Assembly (NCBI GenBank): GCA_965219305.1
Contig: OZ244725.1
Coordinates: 682,001-746,000, forward strand
Direction: 5' to 3'
DNA: 64,000 bases
Origin: DATHTS01 sp965219305
Lineage (GTDB): Bacteria > Acidobacteriota > Blastocatellia > Pyrinomonadales > Pyrinomonadaceae
Position numbers and translations under genes: made by a program. The notes under the pieces were generated by a model that was not told the DNA's origin, ran no database searches, and saw nothing but the letters and a program-made list of their open reading frames with translations. The first letter of the stretch is position 1, and every line of letters starts with the position of its first letter. Shown here in pieces: positions 60,362 through 64,000 of the stretch.

Positions 60362-62362
60362 TTAATGATGATCGCCCGCGCCTTCGGGCAAATTGCCTTT
60401 ATAAATCTCCGCGCCTGTTTCTAAAAACTCTTTCGATTTTTCCGCCATTCCGACCGCCAGAGCTTTTTCGGCTTCGACGTTTTGTTCTTTGGCGTATTCG
60501 CGCACGTCTTGGGTGATTTTCATCGAGCAGAAATGCGGTCCGCACATTGAGCAGAAATGGGCGAGCTTTGCGCCTTCGGCGGGGAGAGTTTCGTCGTGGA
60601 ATTCTTTGGCTTTTTCGGGATCTAAGCCGAGATTGAACTGGTCTTCCCAGCGGAATTCGAAACGCGCTTTGGAAAGGGCGTTGTCGCGGTATTGCGCGCC
60701 GGGATGACCTTTGGCGAGGTCGGCGGCGTGGGCGGCGAGTTTGTAGGTGATAACGCCTTCCTTGACATCCTGTTTGTTCGGCAGACCGAGATGTTCTTTC
60801 GGCGTGACGTAGCAGAGCATCGCGCAGCCGAACCAGCCGATCATCGCCGCGCCGATCCCGCTCGTGATGTGGTCGTAACCCGGCGCGATGTCGGTTGTCA
60901 GCGGTCCGAGCGTGTAAAAAGGTGCTTCGCCGCAGACTTCCAACTGTTTGTCCATATTCTCTTTGATGAGGTGCATCGGGACGTGTCCGGGACCTTCGAT
61001 CATCGTCTGCACGTCGAATTCCCAGGCGATCTTTGTCAATTCGCCGAGCGTTTCGAGTTCTGCAAATTGGGCTTCGTCATTCGCGTCGGCAATCGAACCG
61101 GGACGCAGACCGTCGCCGAGTGAAAACGCGACATCATACGTCGCCATAATCTCGCAAATCTCGCGGAAACGCGTGTAAAGAAAACTTTCCTCGTGATGCG
61201 CGAGACACCATTTCGCCATAATCGAACCGCCGCGCGAGACAATTCCCGTCGTGCGTTTCGCCGTCATCGGAATATATGGAAGTCGAACGCCCGCGTGAAT
61301 CGTGAAATAATCAACGCCTTGTTCCGCCTGTTCGATCAGCGTGTCGCGGTAAATTTCCCAAGTCAAATCTTCGGCTTTTCCATTAACTTTTTCGAGTGCC
61401 TGATAGATCGGAACTGTCCCAATCGGCACAGGCGAATTTCGCAGAATCCATTCGCGCGTCGCGTGAATGTTTTTGCCCGTTGACAAATCCATCACCGTGT
61501 CCGCGCCCCACAGAGTTGACCAGCGCATCTTTTCGACTTCTTCTTCAATGCTTGAGGCAATCGCCGAATTGCCGATATTCGCATTAATCTTCACGAGGAA
61601 ATTCCGCCCGATTGCCATCGGTTCGCTTTCGGGATGATTGATATTGTTCGGGATAATCGCGCGACCGCGAGCGACTTCATCGCGCACGAATTCCGGCGTG
61701 ACAAACTCCGGCAAACTCGCGCCGAACGAATCGCCTTTGTGCTGATGATATAAAGAAGAGCGGTCGTCGGCTAATTCCTTCGACATTGCTTGAAACGCGA
61801 TCTGCCGCCCCAAATTCTCACGAATCGCTACATATTCCATCTCCGGCGTGACGATTCCTTTCCGCGCATAGTGCATCTGCGAAACATTTTTGCCCGATTT
61901 CGCACGAAGCGGCGCACGTTTCAAACCCGGAAATTCTTCGAGCTTGCCGACGTTTGGAGTTCCATCTTTAGATGGCTTCGCTTTAGCGAACTCTTCCGCG
62001 CCTTTGGTCAAATAACCGTTATCCTGCGGCAAAATCTCGCGCCCTTCGTATTCCTCGACATCGCCGCGTCCCAAAATCCATTCGCGTCTCAACTGCGGCA
62101 AACCTTCGCGCACATCGCATTTCAAATCGGGATCAGTCCAAACGCCGCTCGTGTCATAAACCCGAACCGGCGCATTTTCCTCGATCTCGTCGTTCATATT
62201 GCGCGACGGCGACAGCGATATTTCCCGAAACGGCACACGCAGATTATGTTTATTCTCATTAACCGTCGAGCCGTTCGTTTCGACATAGATTTTCTGCGAA
62301 GCAGGCAGTTTCACCGCATCGCTCGTTTTTTCAATTGAATTATTCTCCGTATTTTCTTTCAT
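60362..62362 (-). CDS. thiC: Phosphomethylpyrimidine synthase ThiC
   Basis: 666 residues. It converts aminoimidazole ribotide to HMP-phosphate in thiamine synthesis by radical SAM chemistry. The 4Fe-4S motif C-X2-C-X4-C is at CSMCGPHFCSMK near the C terminus. Other signatures: RDDRSSLYHQHKGDS-like ADDRSSLYHQHKGDS, TIHAGVR, IEGPGHVPMH and GCAMLCYVTPKEHLG. A TPP riboswitch precedes it. Its 3' end appears as a decayed copy at 53.4 kb and possibly at 56.2 kb. Confidence 0.98.
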   Translation of the reverse strand: MKENTENNSIEKTSDAVKLPASQKIYVETNGSTVNENKHNLRVPFREISLSPSRNMNDEIEENAPVRVYDTSGVWTDPDLKCDVREGLPQLRREWILGRGDVEEYEGREILPQDNGYLTKGAEEFAKAKPSKDGTPNVGKLEEFPGLKRAPLRAKSGKNVSQMHYARKGIVTPEMEYVAIRENLGRQIAFQAMSKELADDRSSLYHQHKGDSFGASLPEFVTPEFVRDEVARGRAIIPNNINHPESEPMAIGRNFLVKINANIGNSAIASSIEEEVEKMRWSTLWGADTVMDLSTGKNIHATREWILRNSPVPIGTVPIYQALEKVNGKAEDLTWEIYRDTLIEQAEQGVDYFTIHAGVRLPYIPMTAKRTTGIVSRGGSIMAKWCLAHHEESFLYTRFREICEIMATYDVAFSLGDGLRPGSIADANDEAQFAELETLGELTKIAWEFDVQTMIEGPGHVPMHLIKENMDKQLEVCGEAPFYTLGPLTTDIAPGYDHITSGIGAAMIGWFGCAMLCYVTPKEHLGLPNKQDVKEGVITYKLAAHAADLAKGHPGAQYRDNALSKARFEFRWEDQFNLGLDPEKAKEFHDETLPAEGAKLAHFCSMCGPHFCSMKITQDVREYAKEQNVEAEKALAVGMAEKSKEFLETGAEIYKGNLPEGAGDHH

Positions 62363-62372
62363 TGTTTTCTCC

Positions 62373-62446
62373 TTTCGTCGGCATTACCCGCATCAAGTGT
62401 TATGGGTCGCGTTTTCAAACGCCTCTCAGCCGTAGCTCCCCAAATC
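62373..62446 (-). promoter_or_regulatory. TPP riboswitch of thiC (THI element)
   Basis: On the minus strand it reads GGGGAGCTACGGCTGAGAGG, then CGACCCATAACACTTGATGC and GGGTAATGCCGACGAAAGGAG. These are the conserved CUGAGA and the GAUG-GGGUAAUGCC-CGAAGGA parts of the TPP aptamer. The last part includes the Shine-Dalgarno AAGGAG, ten bases from the ATG. Control by masking of the ribosome-binding site is therefore likely. Confidence 0.95.
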
Positions 62447-62457
62447 ATTCATTGTTT

Positions 62458-62652
62458 TTAGTCTTTTTTGTCAAAAGACTGCGTAGATAAAATTATCAAG
62501 ATAATACCCATAAATACCCCTCCAAAGAACACTAAAGAAATTGATCCTTTGCCGATCCCCAAAAAAATGCCCATAGAAATTGCTGAAGCTAAAATACACA
62601 AAGTTCCTGCCCATCTAAGCAATTTTTTTTGGTCATTGTTATCCGTTGCCAT
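62458..62652 (-). CDS. Two-helix membrane protein under TPP riboswitch
   Basis: 64 residues from the ATG at 62652 (AAAAGGAGAC upstream). Polar start ATDNNDQKKLLRW, then two hydrophobic segments (TLCILASAISMGIFLGIG and VFFGGVFMGIILIILS). An open frame to 62715 is riboswitch sequence, not protein. It lies between two TPP riboswitches, so a thiamine-linked role is inferred. Family not recognised. Confidence 0.7.
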   Translation of the reverse strand: MATDNNDQKKLLRWAGTLCILASAISMGIFLGIGKGSISLVFFGGVFMGIILIILSTQSFDKKD

Positions 62653-62691
62653 TGATGTTCGTCTCCTTTTCATTCTGACTGATCGTATTTG

Positions 62692-62770
62692 TCCCTTCGT
62701 CGGTATTATCCGCAACAGGTTTTAGGAGTCGTGTTGTTTTTACAAACACCTCTCACCCTAAAAAAAAGCT
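62692..62770 (-). promoter_or_regulatory. Second TPP riboswitch
   Basis: On the minus strand it has GGGTGAGAGGTGTTTG, then ACACGACTCCTAAAACCTG and GCGGATAATACCGACGAAGGGA. This matches the THI-box (ACCTG..GGATAATACC..CGAAGGGA). A Shine-Dalgarno and ATG follow 25-40 bases later. It differs in sequence from the thiC riboswitch, so it is not a recent copy. Upstream, 62811-62825 is a perfect palindrome TTGTC-TATAA-GACAA; no gene lies in 62771-62942. Confidence 0.9.
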
Positions 62771-62942
62771 TCTCCGAAAACCTTTGCATCATTAAAATTA
62801 AAACAATTTTTTGTCTATAAGACAAGAATGCTCTATGGCATCTGTTTTGCATTTAGCCGGATCAAGTGAAAATTGTCTGTATCAAAAACTTACAGCAAAA
62901 TTTTTTTCTTAATTTAAATTACGAGCAAAGGGAATTAACAAA

Positions 62943-63545
62943 ATGAAAAAAAATATTTTACTCGGCGCAATGTTGGTTTTAACTATATGTGCGACAAGCA
63001 TTATGGCGCAAGACACAATGGGGTCAAATGACAAAATGTCAATGAAAGGGAAGGCGAACGCGGACAGCAAATTTATGATGACGCTTGCCACCGGAGGAAT
63101 GAACGAAATCGGTCTAAGTCAGACGGCTGTATCGAAATCTACAAATGATGACGTAAAACAATACGCTCAGAAAATGATTGACGATCATACGGCGGCGGGC
63201 GACGAATTAAAAACTTTGGCTGATAGCAAAAACGTGACTTTGCCTGCTTCGATGGATTCTAAACATACGGCGTTAAATCAGAAATTATCCACAAAGACGG
63301 GCAGTTCGTTTGATATGGATTATATCAAAGCCATGGTCAGTGACCACGAAAAAACAGTCGCACTGCTTCAAAAAGAAGTTAACAGCGGTAAAGATGCTGA
63401 TGCCAAAGCACTGGCTACGAAACTTCTTCCGACAGTTCAGGGACATCTCGAAATGGCTAGGAGTATGATGACTTCGATGTCGGGAAATAAAATGAACAAG
63501 AAGATGAGCAATAAAACTACCACGACAAACGACGACGGAAATTAA
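62943..63545 (+). CDS. DUF4142 secreted protein
   Basis: 200 residues. Signal peptide (ILLGAMLVLTICATSIMAQ), then the DUF4142 core: KFMMTLATGGMNEIGLSQTA, VKQYAQKMIDDHTAAGDEL and MDYIKAMVSDHEKTVALLQK. It is a ferritin-like helical bundle with conserved His and Asp/Glu. The C terminus is low complexity in Met, Lys, Ser and Thr. The role is unknown; these proteins are periplasmic or outer-membrane associated. Confidence 0.92.
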   Translation: MKKNILLGAMLVLTICATSIMAQDTMGSNDKMSMKGKANADSKFMMTLATGGMNEIGLSQTAVSKSTNDDVKQYAQKMIDDHTAAGDELKTLADSKNVTLPASMDSKHTALNQKLSTKTGSSFDMDYIKAMVSDHEKTVALLQKEVNSGKDADAKALATKLLPTVQGHLEMARSMMTSMSGNKMNKKMSNKTTTTNDDGN

Positions 63546-63572
63546 ATTCTGCCTGACAAAATTTTTATCTCA

Positions 63573-63611
63573 AAAGCCCTTACGAATTTGTATTTAATTC
63601 GTGCGGGCTTT
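63573..63611 (+). terminator. Terminator after the DUF4142 gene
   Basis: AAAGCCCTTACGAAT pairs with ATTCGTGCGGGCTTT with one internal mismatch. The loop is nine bases. It lies 28 bases after the stop. Confidence 0.85.
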
Positions 63612-63700
63612 GTGCTATTTAGTTTCTATGAAAATATTTTTGTAATTTGAGATAGAGAAGCATCTGTTTGATTCAACTGATATCCATTATTCGTGTCCGT

Positions 63701-63847
63701 TAAACTAAAGTTGTTGTCTAAACAGAACCTGTAAACTAATGATAATAAATAATTCAAAAAATTAAAGTATACAACTTTAGTTTAAAGTTTCATTAACTAA
63801 ACTTGTTTACTTCGTGAGAATTTTAACTAAAGTTGTTTACTTGGTGG
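63701..63847. repeat. Short repeats in the gene-free right end
   Basis: TAAACTAAAGTTGT (63701-63714) is repeated exactly inverted at 63771-63784. Two further direct copies AACTAAA(C/G)TTGTTTACTT occur at 63794-63812 and 63824-63842. No open frame with gene character is seen from 63612 to 64000. Confidence 0.6.
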
Positions 63848-64000
63848 CGGTATAAAGCTAAATATTGATAAATTTGTTTTTTTTTGGGATTAAACTCATA
63901 TTATCGTTGACTCAGCTAGTAGGAACTAATATTAAATAGATTTTAAAAATACTTGTTTTCTGTTACCCAGAATCGTAAGTTATCGAATAGACAGCATTAT

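Noticed and set aside
60692..62338. Large plus-strand ORFs opposite thiC
   Set aside because: Shadows of thiC on the coding strand's complement.
62653..62715. N-terminal 21 residues of the small membrane protein
   Set aside because: This stretch runs up to and slightly into the second TPP riboswitch; the ATG at 62652 has a good Shine-Dalgarno.
1..64000. tRNA, rRNA, tmRNA genes, insertion sequences or an integrase
   Set aside because: None could be recognised on either strand; the suspected insertions carry no identifiable recombinase.

Overview
The window reads as a chromosomal segment of a Gram-negative, AT-leaning bacterium. I infer Acidobacteriota, most likely class Blastocatellia (Pyrinomonadaceae-like). 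The grounds are the FG-GAP repeats of the DGDGKTDVAVFR type, the many 7-base-unit repeat hairpins between genes, the DUF4142 and LURP-one proteins, and the mix of gene families. This rests on family recognition, not on a database search. No rRNA, tRNA, CRISPR array, transposase or integrase was seen.

Region 1 (1-20465, all +) holds the last codons of tuf and then the S10, spc and alpha ribosomal clusters in canonical order: rpsJ-rplC-rplD-rplW-rplB-rpsS-rplV-rpsC-rplP-rpmC-rpsQ-rplN-rplX-rplE-rpsN-rpsH-rplF-rplR-rpsE-rpmD-rplO-secY-adk-map-infA-rpmJ-rpsM-rpsK-rpsD-rpoA-rplQ, followed by accB-accC. A clear promoter lies before infA. Two things are unusual. Many intergenic gaps are filled by hairpins built from short tandem repeats whose right arm runs straight into the next start codon. 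Several ribosomal proteins (S17, L22, L24, L4, L18) also carry long charged extensions.

Region 2 (20466-24656) is a small degenerate accessory island behind accC. It holds a frameshifted peptidoglycan-binding/M23-like hydrolase, a second remnant of the same family, and three paralogous secreted proteins. It ends in a decayed copy of the accC 3' end. A lipoprotein and a BON-LysM protein follow. hutH (24670-26202) and a convergent secreted M28 peptidase with six FG-GAP repeats come next.

Region 3 (28458-44007, mostly -) is housekeeping. One run is acyl-CoA carboxylase beta subunit, alr, a PlsC-like acyltransferase, an Mrr-like protein, a LURP-one protein and mutS. A decayed MarR-NodIJ exporter locus encloses intact uspA and DUF402 genes. 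A second run, hslV-hslU-Fn3 lipoprotein-FAH hydrolase-transaldolase, ends at a strong terminator. Region 4 (44093-49712, +) holds peptidase C26, NamZ, two small membrane proteins, recO and an LptF-LptG fusion, convergent with a DegT aminotransferase.

Region 5 (51030-62770, -) ends in thiC, which is controlled by a TPP riboswitch. A second TPP riboswitch sits just upstream, before a two-helix membrane protein. Behind thiC lie a tandem pair of DUF262 (GmrSD-like) genes and then an ArsR-SRPBCC-hydrolase-RibD-like module. Decayed thiC 3' ends mark the far side of the module and probably the boundary between the two. Together with accC this suggests repeated gain of accessory DNA behind the 3' ends of housekeeping genes. 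The window closes with a DUF4142 protein, a terminator and a gene-free stretch of short repeats.
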